8,610 nt of DNA from Methylococcaceae bacterium (GTDB lineage Bacteria > Pseudomonadota > Gammaproteobacteria > Methylococcales > Methylomonadaceae). Where the stretch lies: the NCBI GenBank assembly GCA_009925045.1, contig RFQK01000052.1, positions 1 to 8,610 on the forward strand, given 5' to 3'. Below are positions 1 to 6,375 of the stretch, in pieces (within the stretch, counting starts at the first letter, position 1; each line of letters starts with the position of its first letter). A model generated the notes under the pieces. That model was not told the DNA's origin, did not search any database, and worked only from the letters and a program-made list of their open reading frames with translations. Made by a program: the position numbers and the translations under genes.

Positions 1-28
1 TACGCAGTATCGCCAAAATGGCTGCAGA

Positions 29-472
29 TTAGCGTGAGCGATTGAGCCAGCGATAGGCAATAAATCCAGCGTACATTGAGGCAAAAAACACCAGGCTACC
101 TAGATTGCCACTGGCCAAACCAATAAATGCCGGTCCAGGACAGATGCCTGACAAGCCCCAGCCTAAGCCAAATAAAGTAGAGCCTGCGATCAAACTGGCA
201 TCAACACCACTTCGGTTGCCATCACAGGAACTGGCAGCACTGCTGCTTAAAGGTTCGGAATTTTTAAGGAAATATTTTTGAGACACGATCAGTGTACCCA
301 GAGCGCTTGCCATCACGATCGCCAAGCTAGGATCCCAATCACCCAACACATCTAAAAAGGCTAAGACCTTAGTTGGATTGCTCATGCCTGCCACAATAAG
401 GCCGAGGCCAAAACCTATACCCAATAGCAGGGCCAGCAAGTTTTTGATTAAAGCTGATTGTTTAGAAACCAT
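29..472 (-). CDS. YeeE/YedE-type transporter subunit, second half of a split pair (DUF6691-like)
   Basis: This 147-residue protein is hydrophobic, with about four predicted membrane segments (roughly 8-28, 49-65, 93-112 and 122-141). It carries two hallmarks of the shorter YeeE/YedE partner: GMSNPTKVLAFLD at 29-41 and the LSGICPGPAF segment at 108-117, whose Cys111 matches the functional cysteine position of this superfamily. Family members import thiosulfate or related sulfur species across the inner membrane; the substrate here is inferred. The ATG at 470-472 lies inside the 3' end of the upstream gene (11-bp overlap, 462-472), which implies translational coupling and a joint complex with that product. 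A polar loop rich in serine and one cysteine (residues 70-92) separates the two hydrophobic halves. The protein ends 28 bases from the window edge and is complete. The family is confident, the substrate is not. Confidence 0.88.
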   Translation of the reverse strand: MVSKQSALIKNLLALLLGIGFGLGLIVAGMSNPTKVLAFLDVLGDWDPSLAIVMASALGTLIVSQKYFLKNSEPLSSSAASSCDGNRSGVDASLIAGSTLFGLGWGLSGICPGPAFIGLASGNLGSLVFFASMYAGFIAYRWLNRSR

Positions 473-878
473 GACGAACCCCGAAAACGACCAGTCCTGC
501 TGCTAGCATAAACACTAAGGTAGCAACGATGGAGCGGGTCGACAAACGGGCGATACCGCATATGCCGTGGCCACTGGTACAGCCTCCACCGAGACGACTA
601 CCGTAACCGACCAGTAAGCCGGCTATCGCTAAAACAGGTAATGAGGCGCTGAGTTCGAGAGGAATCTCACCCAGAAGGCTGCGGTACAAAGGCACACTTA
701 ACAGCATGCCTGTGAGAAAACTGGCTCGCCAAGGGCTTTCGTTGTTCCAAGGCGGTAAAATGCCTGCAGCAATGCCGGATATGCCAGCGACTCGATTGTG
801 GGTGAATAATAGCAGCGCGGCGACCAAGCCAATTAAGCTGCCACCAATGATTGCTGAAATAACAGCGCTTATGCTCAT
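462..878 (-). CDS. YeeE/YedE-type transporter subunit, first half of a split pair
   Basis: This 138-residue membrane protein has about four hydrophobic segments (roughly 5-26, 52-66, 78-94 and 114-134). The family signature [12 protein letters not shown] lies at 97-108 and supplies Cys100 and Cys107. In the structurally studied YeeE thiosulfate transporter, conserved cysteines relay the substrate through the pore, and a full-length YeeE equals the two short proteins of a pair like this one. The gene is first in a two-gene operon and its TAA lies inside the start of the next gene. The ATG at 876-878 has no strong Shine-Dalgarno sequence, but a good promoter lies about 20 bases above it. It is divergent from serine acetyltransferase, which supports a role in sulfur supply. 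No rhodanese, ArsR-type regulator or sulfur dioxygenase, which often accompany such pairs, is visible here. Confidence 0.9.
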   Translation of the reverse strand: MSISAVISAIIGGSLIGLVAALLLFTHNRVAGISGIAAGILPPWNNESPWRASFLTGMLLSVPLYRSLLGEIPLELSASLPVLAIAGLLVGYGSRLGGGCTSGHGICGIARLSTRSIVATLVFMLAAGLVVFGVRHGF

Positions 879-904
879 AAAAGTACTCGGGATTGATGTC
901 TAGA

Positions 905-934
905 AGTATATTAGCTGGGTGTGATATTAGTCGA
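905..934 (-). promoter_or_regulatory. Candidate sigma-70 promoter for the YeeE/YedE pair
   Basis: On the minus strand, TCGACT (934-929) matches the -35 consensus at four of six positions. TATACT (910-905) matches the -10 consensus at five of six, and the spacer is 18 bases. Transcription would start near 898, giving a leader of about 20 bases before the ATG at 878. The box matches are seen directly; promoter activity is inferred. Confidence 0.45.
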
Positions 935-1013
935 GAAGCAGCATTTCGTCAAAACCGCTGGTTTTTGGCTCAGAAAAAATCTAAGTCATGATGGTGCGAA
1001 CTGTTTTGTTGCC

Positions 1014-1043
1014 TTGACAATCTCTTGCCAAAACAAGTACTGT
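1014..1043 (+). promoter_or_regulatory. Candidate sigma-70 promoter for serine acetyltransferase
   Basis: A perfect -35 hexamer TTGACA (1014-1019) is followed after 18 bases by TACTGT (1038-1043), a weak -10 matching three of six positions. It would give a leader of about 58 bases before the ATG at 1108. The leader contains a small GGGC/GCCC inverted repeat at 1078-1088. The strong -35 with a poor -10 would suit an activator-dependent promoter, but that is inference. Confidence 0.4.
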
Positions 1044-1107
1044 CATCCTACTTTTTCATTGCTCGTAAGGGTTCGAAGGGCTTAGCCCGGCACTCATCAC
1101 CATTATC

Positions 1108-2010
1108 ATGACCAATAAATCGATTGTAGATCACTGGGGTATTCAGTCCTTAGTCAGCGAATTACGTGAATTACGCCAGCATTCGTTGTTACAACGCCAG
1201 CGTTTGCATCAACCACCCAAGTTGCCATCCAAAAAACAGTTAGCTCAGATTATTGAACAACTGGCTGCTGCTATGTTTCCTAATCGCTTAGGTGTGCCCG
1301 GTTTAACCGATGAGGCAATTGACTATTTTGTGGGGAGTACTTTAGACAGTGCTTTGCATGCTTTACATAAGCAATTAGTACTCGAATTAAGTTTTGTAGC
1401 CGAAGAACAGGATTTGGATTGTGATGCCGAAGCAGAGGCACGGGATATTATCGTGCAGTTTTCAGCGCAATTGCCACAGGTCAGACGCTTAATTGATACG
1501 GATATCCAGGCGGCTTATGAGGGCGATCCTGCTGCGCGTAGTCCTGATGAAGTATTGGTTTGTTATCCCGGCATTTTTGCAGTCATCCATCATCGTTTAG
1601 CACATGTTTTATATGCCTTAGGTGTGCCCTTAGTGGCTAGAATGATTGCTGAAATTGCTCATTCCAGCACGGGTATTGATATTCATCCTGGAGCCAGCAT
1701 AGGTGAAAGTTTCTTTATTGATCATGGCACCGGGGTAGTGATTGGTGAGACGGCGATTATAGGACGTCATGTGCGTTTGTATCAGGCGGTTACCTTGGGG
1801 GCTAAGCGTTTTGAAAAGGACGACAATGGTATGCTGGTTAAAGGCAATGCGCGTCATCCCATTGTTGAAGATCATGTCGTGATTTACGCGGGTGCCACCA
1901 TTCTAGGGCGTATCACGATAGGCAAAGGTTCTGTCATCGGGGGGAACGTCTGGCTGACACAGAGTGTAGAGCCTGACAGTCATATTAATCAGGCACAATC
2001 GACTGGTTGA
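1108..2010 (+). CDS. cysE: Serine O-acetyltransferase, EpsC/CysE type
   Basis: The 300-residue enzyme transfers acetyl from acetyl-CoA to L-serine to give O-acetylserine, the acceptor for sulfide in cysteine synthesis; it is cytoplasmic. A helical N-terminal half (to about 185) is followed by a left-handed beta-helix of hexapeptide repeats (about 186-286). Asp191 in DIHP and His206 in DHGTG are 15 residues apart, the same spacing as catalytic Asp143 and His158 of E. coli CysE. His250 (ARHP) corresponds to the serine-binding His193, and TDIQA at 131-135 to the Asp92 region. It lacks the long CysE C-terminal tail used in cysteine feedback inhibition, ending instead soon after the GGNVWLT segment, as EpsC-type enzymes do. 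An in-frame TAA at 1066-1068 with no start codon after it makes ATG 1108 the furthest possible start. Its stop codon abuts that of the next, convergent gene. Confidence 0.93.
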   Translation: MTNKSIVDHWGIQSLVSELRELRQHSLLQRQRLHQPPKLPSKKQLAQIIEQLAAAMFPNRLGVPGLTDEAIDYFVGSTLDSALHALHKQLVLELSFVAEEQDLDCDAEAEARDIIVQFSAQLPQVRRLIDTDIQAAYEGDPAARSPDEVLVCYPGIFAVIHHRLAHVLYALGVPLVARMIAEIAHSSTGIDIHPGASIGESFFIDHGTGVVIGETAIIGRHVRLYQAVTLGAKRFEKDDNGMLVKGNARHPIVEDHVVIYAGATILGRITIGKGSVIGGNVWLTQSVEPDSHINQAQSTG

Positions 2011-3489
2011 TTAATCGACCCAGGGCAAGATTAAATAATCCGTCCACTTGCGCTCGCCATCTGCCTGTTCTGGGGTAGGTAATTGTTGTTCTTGCCAGCC
2101 ACCACCAAGAGCCTTAATCAGTGAGACCGTAGTATTCAGCTGTTGCTGTTGCAGTTGCACAGCCGTCTGGTGGTTAGACAAAGCTGCCGCCTGAGCGGTC
2201 ATGACATTGATATAGCTGACCGTTCCGGCTTTGTATTGATTGGTGATCAGCTCTAGGGCTTTGTCGGCAGCGCTGACTGCCTGAGTTTGTACAGCGCGTT
2301 CTTGATCCAAGATTCGTAACGCCGCTAAATTATCTTCCACTTCCTGAAAGCCGGTTAAGACTGTTTGTCGATAAGCCGCCACGCTGGCATCAAAGCCGGC
2401 GATCGCTTGTTTGTATTGAGCATTTTTAACACCGCCGTCAAAAATAGTTAATGCTGCCGCTGCTGGTCCTAATGCCCAGTAGCGACTGACAGTGCTGAAT
2501 AAACTGGCTACATCTGAGGACTGAAAACCATTGGTCATCGCCAGATTTAAGCGCGGGTAGTAAGCTGCTTTGGCAATACCAATTTCTGCATTAGCGGCAG
2601 CCATCTGGCGTTCAGCAGCGGCAATATCGGGTCTTCTTTCTAGTAAAACTGATGGTAATGACACCGGAATAGGCGGTGCCTGATGATTAAATGCAGTGGA
2701 ACTAATCGTCAGTTCTGAAGGGGCTTTGCCGATCAATACCGCGATGGCATGTTCAAAAGCAGCACGTTGAATCCCGAGGTTTAATGCCTGTGCTTTAGCA
2801 GATTGCCACTGGGTTTCCGCTTGAACTACATCGGTTTTGGCCACTACGCCGACAGCGTAACGATTTTGGGTGATTTTGAGGGTTTGCTGATACGCCTCAA
2901 CGGTTTCATCATACAGTTTACGTTGAGCATCAAGGGCGCGCAGTTGGAAATAAGCCTGTGCCAAGCTGGCCTGAGTAGACAAACGTATGCCTTGCAATAA
3001 AGCCGCACTGGCTTGAGCATTATCAGTGTTAGCTTCTATTTGACGACGGACACTGCCCCAGAGATCAGGTTCCCAGGCCATAGCGACCGTATTGCCAAAT
3101 AAGGTACGGACACCGGGAATGACTTGGCTGGCCCCTTTGGCCGATTTGAAGTTATTAAAGCTACCGTTCAGAGTTGCCAGTGGCAGTAAAGAAGACTGGC
3201 TGGACTGCACCAGATATTGGGCCTGACGGTATTGTGCTTCTGCCTGAATCAAAGATTGATTGGCATCGATTTGCTTTTGCAACTGATTCAGTAAGGGGTC
3301 GTCGAACACCGTCCACCAGTCACTGGGTATCAAATGATCCCTGGGTTCAGCAGTTTTCCAGTTATTGATTTCTTTGAAGGGTGTTGCCACTGGAACTTCA
3401 GGTTTGCGGTAGTCAGGACCTAGGGTGCATGCTGAGATTTGTGATCCAAGTATAAGGATGGTTAACAGGTTTGCTCTAGAAAAGCGCAT
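2011..3489 (-). CDS. NodT-family outer-membrane efflux lipoprotein (TolC-like)
   Basis: This is a 492-residue outer-membrane channel of the RND/MFS tripartite pump type. A signal peptide ends in the lipobox ISAC with Cys21 as the lipidated residue, followed by the typical CTLGPDYRKP at 21-30. Two outer-membrane efflux repeats follow: repeat one has NRYAVGVVAKTDVVQAE at 209-225, and repeat two has LLERRPDI at 282-289, YYPRLNL at 310-316, EVEDNLAAL at 383-391 and NQYKAGTVSYINVMTAQ at 417-433. Length is normal for the family. ATG 3489 is preferred over an in-frame TTG just before it, because a GAG element lies at suitable distance and the signal peptide then has normal length. No membrane-fusion protein or inner-membrane pump is adjacent, so its partners must lie outside the window or elsewhere. 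The exported substrate cannot be told from the sequence. Confidence 0.92.
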   Translation of the reverse strand: MRFSRANLLTILILGSQISACTLGPDYRKPEVPVATPFKEINNWKTAEPRDHLIPSDWWTVFDDPLLNQLQKQIDANQSLIQAEAQYRQAQYLVQSSQSSLLPLATLNGSFNNFKSAKGASQVIPGVRTLFGNTVAMAWEPDLWGSVRRQIEANTDNAQASAALLQGIRLSTQASLAQAYFQLRALDAQRKLYDETVEAYQQTLKITQNRYAVGVVAKTDVVQAETQWQSAKAQALNLGIQRAAFEHAIAVLIGKAPSELTISSTAFNHQAPPIPVSLPSVLLERRPDIAAAERQMAAANAEIGIAKAAYYPRLNLAMTNGFQSSDVASLFSTVSRYWALGPAAAALTIFDGGVKNAQYKQAIAGFDASVAAYRQTVLTGFQEVEDNLAALRILDQERAVQTQAVSAADKALELITNQYKAGTVSYINVMTAQAAALSNHQTAVQLQQQQLNTTVSLIKALGGGWQEQQLPTPEQADGERKWTDYLILPWVD

Positions 3490-3508
3490 CAAGATCTCAT
3501 TCAGTATG

Positions 3509-3523
3509 ACCGCAGTTTGCGGT
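3509..3523. promoter_or_regulatory. Palindrome in the leader of the efflux lipoprotein gene
   Basis: ACCGCA (3509-3514) and TGCGGT (3518-3523) form a perfect six-base inverted repeat around a three-base centre, about 20 bases upstream of the ATG at 3489. It could be a small mRNA hairpin next to the ribosome-binding region or an operator half-site pair. No regulator gene is adjacent, so a specific factor cannot be proposed. Confidence 0.35.
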
Positions 3524-3717
3524 GCGGTTAAACATTAACAATCCCAGTACAGCAAAACCACCGCTGTCAGAACTCCGATAATAAGGACGGGTTTCTCTTA
3601 GCTATTGTGTCAGCGGCGCTGAGTGTTTGGCAAGTTTTGCAGGTTTCTGAGGGGTGTTGGGTGCCAGGGTGCTGGTGGATTTCAGCCGATTCTAACGGTT
3701 TATATCATCCTAATTTA

Positions 3718-3746
3718 TTCACAATCACTGATTTTAAAGATGTAAG
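3718..3746 (+). promoter_or_regulatory. Candidate promoter for the DUF2490 gene
   Basis: TTCACA (3718-3723) matches the -35 consensus at five of six positions. After 17 bases TGTAAG (3741-3746) matches the -10 at four of six. The leader would be about 70 bases. The surroundings are AT-rich, as expected for a promoter, but chance matches are common in such sequence. Confidence 0.3.
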
Positions 3747-3824
3747 TGGCTATCACTATGGGTGTTAGTTATGGCATGGAATTGGCTTGTCATAAAGTTG
3801 TAAAAATTTTTGATGGGGTTCAAT

Positions 3825-4571
3825 ATGTACAACTTTACGCTTAAAAACACTGCTCTATTCATGCTGATCATGCTGGGCCTGCAACCGGCACTTAATGCTG
3901 CGGAAATGGCGGAAGATAGTGGTGCCTGGATACAAAGTGTCGCCGAGGGTAGCCTAGGGGGAATCGACCCATCTTTGCAAAAATCACGTGTTTGGTTAGA
4001 AACACAGTCACGTTTCGATGGAGATTGGTCACATTGGTATCAAGGAATGCTAAGAACTGCAGTGGGTTATTCCTTGACTGACAGGGCTACAATCTGGGCG
4101 GGTTATACCTTTTTGCCGACACAAAATTTGACCCATAATTCTGCTGGGGAGGCCACCGGTAATGGTGTTTACCGTGGCCAACAGGATATTTGGCCGGCTT
4201 TTCGATACAACATGCCGACTGATTTGGGTACCTTGTCATTCAGATCGATGTGGGAAAGTAATTTTGTAGGGAATGAAGTCCGGGAAAGACCACGTCAGAT
4301 GATTAAGTTCATGCATCCATTGGCATTTGAAAAGCGCCTGAGCTTTATTGTCTGGGATGAAGTATTTTATCGGGTGAATAAAACCAATTGGGGTGGAAAA
4401 GCTGGTTTTGATCAGAATCGTGCCTTTGCTGGTTTAGGTTGGACCTTCAACCCCAACTTACGCACCGAGTTAGGGTACATGAATCAATATCTGGATATGG
4501 TTAAAGTAAATGGGACAGAAAACTTAACCATGCATCATTTGGCAATGGCTTCGCTGTTTATCAGCTTTTAA
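3825..4571 (+). CDS. DUF2490-type secreted protein, probable outer-membrane beta-barrel
   Basis: This 248-residue protein has a clear Sec signal peptide: lysine near the N terminus, hydrophobic core at about 9-19, and a likely cut after LNA at 23-25. The mature part alternates short beta-strand-like segments rich in Trp, Tyr and Phe, for example WYQGMLRTAVGYSL at 71-84 and TIWAGYTFLP at 89-98. It ends in ASLFISF, an aromatic C-terminal residue typical of outer-membrane barrels. This pattern and the RTELGYMNQY segment at 213-222 match DUF2490 proteins, whose role is unknown. ATG 3825 is chosen because GGGG lies six bases upstream and the signal peptide is then well formed; an in-frame ATG at 3813 and TTG at 3810 would only lengthen the N terminus. 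Its 3' end overlaps the convergent mtfA by 11 bp. Function is not assigned. Confidence 0.82.
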   Translation: MYNFTLKNTALFMLIMLGLQPALNAAEMAEDSGAWIQSVAEGSLGGIDPSLQKSRVWLETQSRFDGDWSHWYQGMLRTAVGYSLTDRATIWAGYTFLPTQNLTHNSAGEATGNGVYRGQQDIWPAFRYNMPTDLGTLSFRSMWESNFVGNEVRERPRQMIKFMHPLAFEKRLSFIVWDEVFYRVNKTNWGGKAGFDQNRAFAGLGWTFNPNLRTELGYMNQYLDMVKVNGTENLTMHHLAMASLFISF

Positions 4572-5322
4572 TTGCAGGCAGCAAGGGATCCTGTCGGTAA
4601 TAAGCACCTAACTGTTGATAAACGCCATGTACTTCCTTATCCAACAGTTCAGGCTTGCAAAAGAAATATTCACTACAAACTGCAAAAAACTCCGCCGGAC
4701 TGTATGAGGCATATCCATCTATGTGCTTGCTAGGATGATGTTGAAGTTTTATGTAGGCTTTGCTGAGAGTGTCGCTCCACTCTGGTATCGACATATCGGG
4801 ATGTAATGGCGGCATCCCATTGCAACGACCATTCAGGAAATCAAGTTTGTGGGCAATTTCGTGAATCACCACATTGCGTCCAGTCTGTGGATTATTAATT
4901 TCATTATGCAGATGATCCCAGGCGAGGATCAAAGGCCCATTTTGCCAGGTTTCACCTCCTAGTATTTTGTGCCGATGCTGAACCACCCCATCAGGGTTTT
5001 TTTCATCGCGATCCACAACAAACAGCCCTGGATAGATCAGAATATCCTCCCAACCTTGCAATTGCTTTAGGCCCAAATGCAAAACAGGTAGGCAAGCGCA
5101 AATAGCAATGAGGACTTGCATGGTCGTGTCGACTTCAATGCCGATGCCGATGAAGTTTTTTTCGACCATCAGTCGTGTAGCCAGTTCCCGTAAATGCACC
5201 CGCTCCACAGCGGTTAAGTGGTGTGTGCAGCTGATTTGTTTAAGGCTTTGTTGCCATAAGTCGGCGGGGATGGAGCGGTATTTCAGAATGCGACGAATCC
5301 GAAATCGTTTCAAGAAACCCAT
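4561..5322 (-). CDS. mtfA: MtfA-like zinc-dependent peptidase (M90 family)
   Basis: The 253-residue cytoplasmic protein carries the zinc-metallopeptidase motif HEIAH at 154-158, followed by KLDFLNG. Downstream SPAEFFAVCSEYFF at 208-221 contains the acidic third-ligand region (Glu211 and/or Glu218). The N-terminal half includes LILAWDHL at 131-138 and IYPGLFVVD at 96-104, both usual for the family. E. coli MtfA is an aminopeptidase that binds the repressor Mlc and relieves repression of glucose PTS genes; whether this organism has an Mlc partner cannot be seen, so that role is not assumed. Length matches E. coli MtfA (about 265). The start ATG lacks a clear Shine-Dalgarno sequence. It lies 71 bases downstream of the YdcH-like gene on the same strand, with a strong hairpin between them. 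Confidence 0.9.
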   Translation of the reverse strand: MGFLKRFRIRRILKYRSIPADLWQQSLKQISCTHHLTAVERVHLRELATRLMVEKNFIGIGIEVDTTMQVLIAICACLPVLHLGLKQLQGWEDILIYPGLFVVDRDEKNPDGVVQHRHKILGGETWQNGPLILAWDHLHNEINNPQTGRNVVIHEIAHKLDFLNGRCNGMPPLHPDMSIPEWSDTLSKAYIKLQHHPSKHIDGYASYSPAEFFAVCSEYFFCKPELLDKEVHGVYQQLGAYYRQDPLLPAIKS

Positions 5323-5350
5323 TTCAGGATTGGATTAATGGCTGAGTAGG

Positions 5351-5382
5351 GGCAATGCAACTGAGGTTGCCGTTGCATTGCC
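5351..5382. repeat. Perfect 11-bp inverted repeat between the ydcH-like gene and mtfA
   Basis: GGCAATGCAAC at 5351-5361 and GTTGCATTGCC at 5372-5382 are exact inverse complements around a ten-base loop. The element starts 11 bases after the stop of the small gene on the minus strand and ends 28 bases before the mtfA start. Neither strand has a T-run after it, so it is not a textbook intrinsic terminator. An mRNA-stabilising or processing hairpin, a leaky terminator or a short repetitive extragenic element are the alternatives. Confidence 0.75.
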
Positions 5383-5393
5383 TGCAAAACTGA

Positions 5394-5612
5394 TTAAGCC
5401 GCGTTGGCTTTTTTAAGAATGTCGTGAATTTGGTCTTTAATCTGTAACTTTTCTTTTTTCAGTACTTCGATTTCATCGGCAGTGCCGTGATCGACATGAG
5501 ATTCCATGTTTTTAATTTCCTGATCTAATTCATTGTGTTTGTCGAATAGCTTAAGGAAGTGTTTGTCAGTAGTTTTGAGTTGGGTAATTAAATCGCGATA
5601 TTCTGGGAACAT
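5394..5612 (-). CDS. YdcH/DUF465 family small coiled-coil protein
   Basis: This 72-residue protein is almost entirely helical and charged. The N-terminal MFPEYRDLITQLK and the segment HFLKLFDKHNELDQEI (18-33) are characteristic of DUF465 proteins. A second helix follows at about 47-70 (DEIEVLKKEKLQIKDQIHDI), so an antiparallel helical hairpin or coiled-coil dimer is expected. Function of the family is unknown; members are common small cytoplasmic proteins in proteobacteria. A GAG element seven bases before the ATG (5610-5612) serves as the ribosome-binding site and supports the start. It is followed on the same strand by the hairpin at 5351-5382 and then mtfA, so the two may share a transcript with attenuation between them. 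Confidence 0.9.
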   Translation of the reverse strand: MFPEYRDLITQLKTTDKHFLKLFDKHNELDQEIKNMESHVDHGTADEIEVLKKEKLQIKDQIHDILKKANAA

Positions 5613-5742
5613 TGGTTGTCTCGTAGTTAATAATAGCTAACGCAAAATCTTGAAAGAATTCAATCTTACTTCTTTCTGCTGGCGATAATACTACGACTGT
5701 CAATTACAAGTAATGACGAGGATCAATAAAAATGGAATTTTG

Positions 5743-6132
5743 TTAATCGGCTGCTTGTTGTCTTAATTTTTTTGCTTTAGTGAGGCTCATGGTTTTTTCC
5801 ACCAGGCCGTTTCCGATGGCTTCGATGAGTTGTGATTCCGTTAAGTAAGAAAGTTCGTATAAGATCTTGTAGGAATTAGGTAAGTATTCGCAATAATTGA
5901 GAGAAATAAGACTGGGACTGTTCGCAATAACCATCAGCATTTCCGTGTACCCCAAAGATAACAACTCGCTCTGCAGAAATTCCAGGTAAATTGCTTCCCA
6001 GTCATCGGATTGCTTTAATTGAGCGATCGTACTCGCTTGCAAAAGAATTTTGTTTTTATTACGGCAATTGATTTGCTGGCGCAGTGTTGCTACAGCCGTT
6101 TTGATGTTTGACATAGACAAAACATTAGACAC
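5743..6132 (-). CDS. Small protein resembling the C-terminal part of DUF3102 (ParB-like) phage/plasmid proteins
   Basis: This 129-residue protein has no signal peptide or membrane segment. Residues 45-95 resemble DUF3102-type proteins of phages and plasmids: Trp45, then a helix-turn-like segment ending LMVIANSPSL (66-75), then LPNSYKILYELS (84-95), equivalent to the usual LP-S/W-x-TLYEL pattern, then SQLIEAIGNGLVEKTMS (100-116), equivalent to the acidic 'al-dG-i-p-mt' segment. It ends in a basic tail, TKAKKLRQQ. The N-terminal portion of a full DUF3102 protein is missing, so this is a reduced or domesticated form. The first codon at 6130-6132 is GTG; an in-frame ATG at 6112-6114 would give 123 residues. 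Neither has a visible Shine-Dalgarno sequence, so the start is uncertain. A DNA-binding or accessory role is inferred only from the resemblance, which I made by eye. Confidence 0.68.
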   Translation of the reverse strand: MSNVLSMSNIKTAVATLRQQINCRNKNKILLQASTIAQLKQSDDWEAIYLEFLQSELLSLGYTEMLMVIANSPSLISLNYCEYLPNSYKILYELSYLTESQLIEAIGNGLVEKTMSLTKAKKLRQQAAD

Positions 6133-6308
6133 AGAATTTGAGTGGATAATGCAAATATCAAGCCATTGAGTGTTTTTTTTGTAATTATATGATTTTAAAT
6201 GATAATTTTTAGTTTAATGATGGATCTGAATTTGAAAATAAAGTGGTTCTTGTCAAATCACTTATTCACGGCAAAAAATGCGGCATTTAACATAGATTAA
6301 TTTTTTAA

Positions 6309-6335
6309 AACAATGGCTTATATGTGGCCATTGTT
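6309..6335 (-). terminator. Possible terminator downstream of folP
   Basis: AACAATGGC (6309-6317) and GCCATTGTT (6327-6335) form a perfect nine-base stem with a nine-base loop. Read on the minus strand, the stem ends in TT and is followed by TT and then A residues, so the U-tract is short. It lies about 120 bases beyond the folP stop. The hairpin is certain as sequence; terminator function is a weak inference. Confidence 0.35.
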
Positions 6336-6343
6336 CTTCTGGT

Positions 6344-6375
6344 GGCAGGCGTCAGTTGTGATTGAACTGGCTGCC
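6344..6375. repeat. Imperfect hairpin next to the folP 3' region
   Basis: GGCAG (6344-6348) pairs with CTGCC (6371-6375), and CAGTT (6353-6357) with AACTG (6365-6369), separated by an internal bulge of four bases against one. On the plus strand a run of seven T occurs only about 23 bases later, too far for a classic terminator. Confidence 0.35.

Larger units (their letters stand above)
3490..3824. other. 335-bp divergent intergenic region
   Basis: I see no convincing gene here. A 34-codon minus-strand open frame ending just above the efflux gene has no suitable start and no recognisable similarity. The stretch holds the palindrome at 3509-3523, a G/T-rich run of GGTG-like units at 3651-3679, and an AT-rich segment from about 3700 that leads to the DUF2490 gene. 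CCGCTG near 3562 and CAGCGG near 3611 are also complementary but about 45 bases apart. Confidence 0.6.

Noticed and set aside
706..903. Plus-strand open frame of 65 codons across the YeeE/YedE gene
   Set aside because: It is the reverse-strand shadow of a membrane protein with clear family motifs; the same applies to the other overlapping short frames, such as 5108-5338, 6841-7068 and 7783-7992.
3499..3603. 34-codon minus-strand open frame directly upstream of the efflux gene
   Set aside because: It has no start codon except one late ATG, no ribosome-binding site and no recognisable sequence features.
3783..3802. Sigma-54 promoter before the DUF2490 gene (TGGC followed by TTGT)
   Set aside because: The spacing between the GG and GC elements does not fit the required -24/-12 arrangement.
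3810..3824. Longer starts for the DUF2490 gene at TTG 3810 or ATG 3813
   Set aside because: The ATG at 3825 has GGGG six bases upstream and gives a better signal peptide; the longer forms would use the ribosome-binding site as coding sequence.
5681..5703. Minus-strand TTGACA at 5703-5698 as a promoter for the ydcH-like gene
   Set aside because: The only good -10-like hexamer (TATTAT) is seven bases away, and nothing suitable lies at 16-18 bases.
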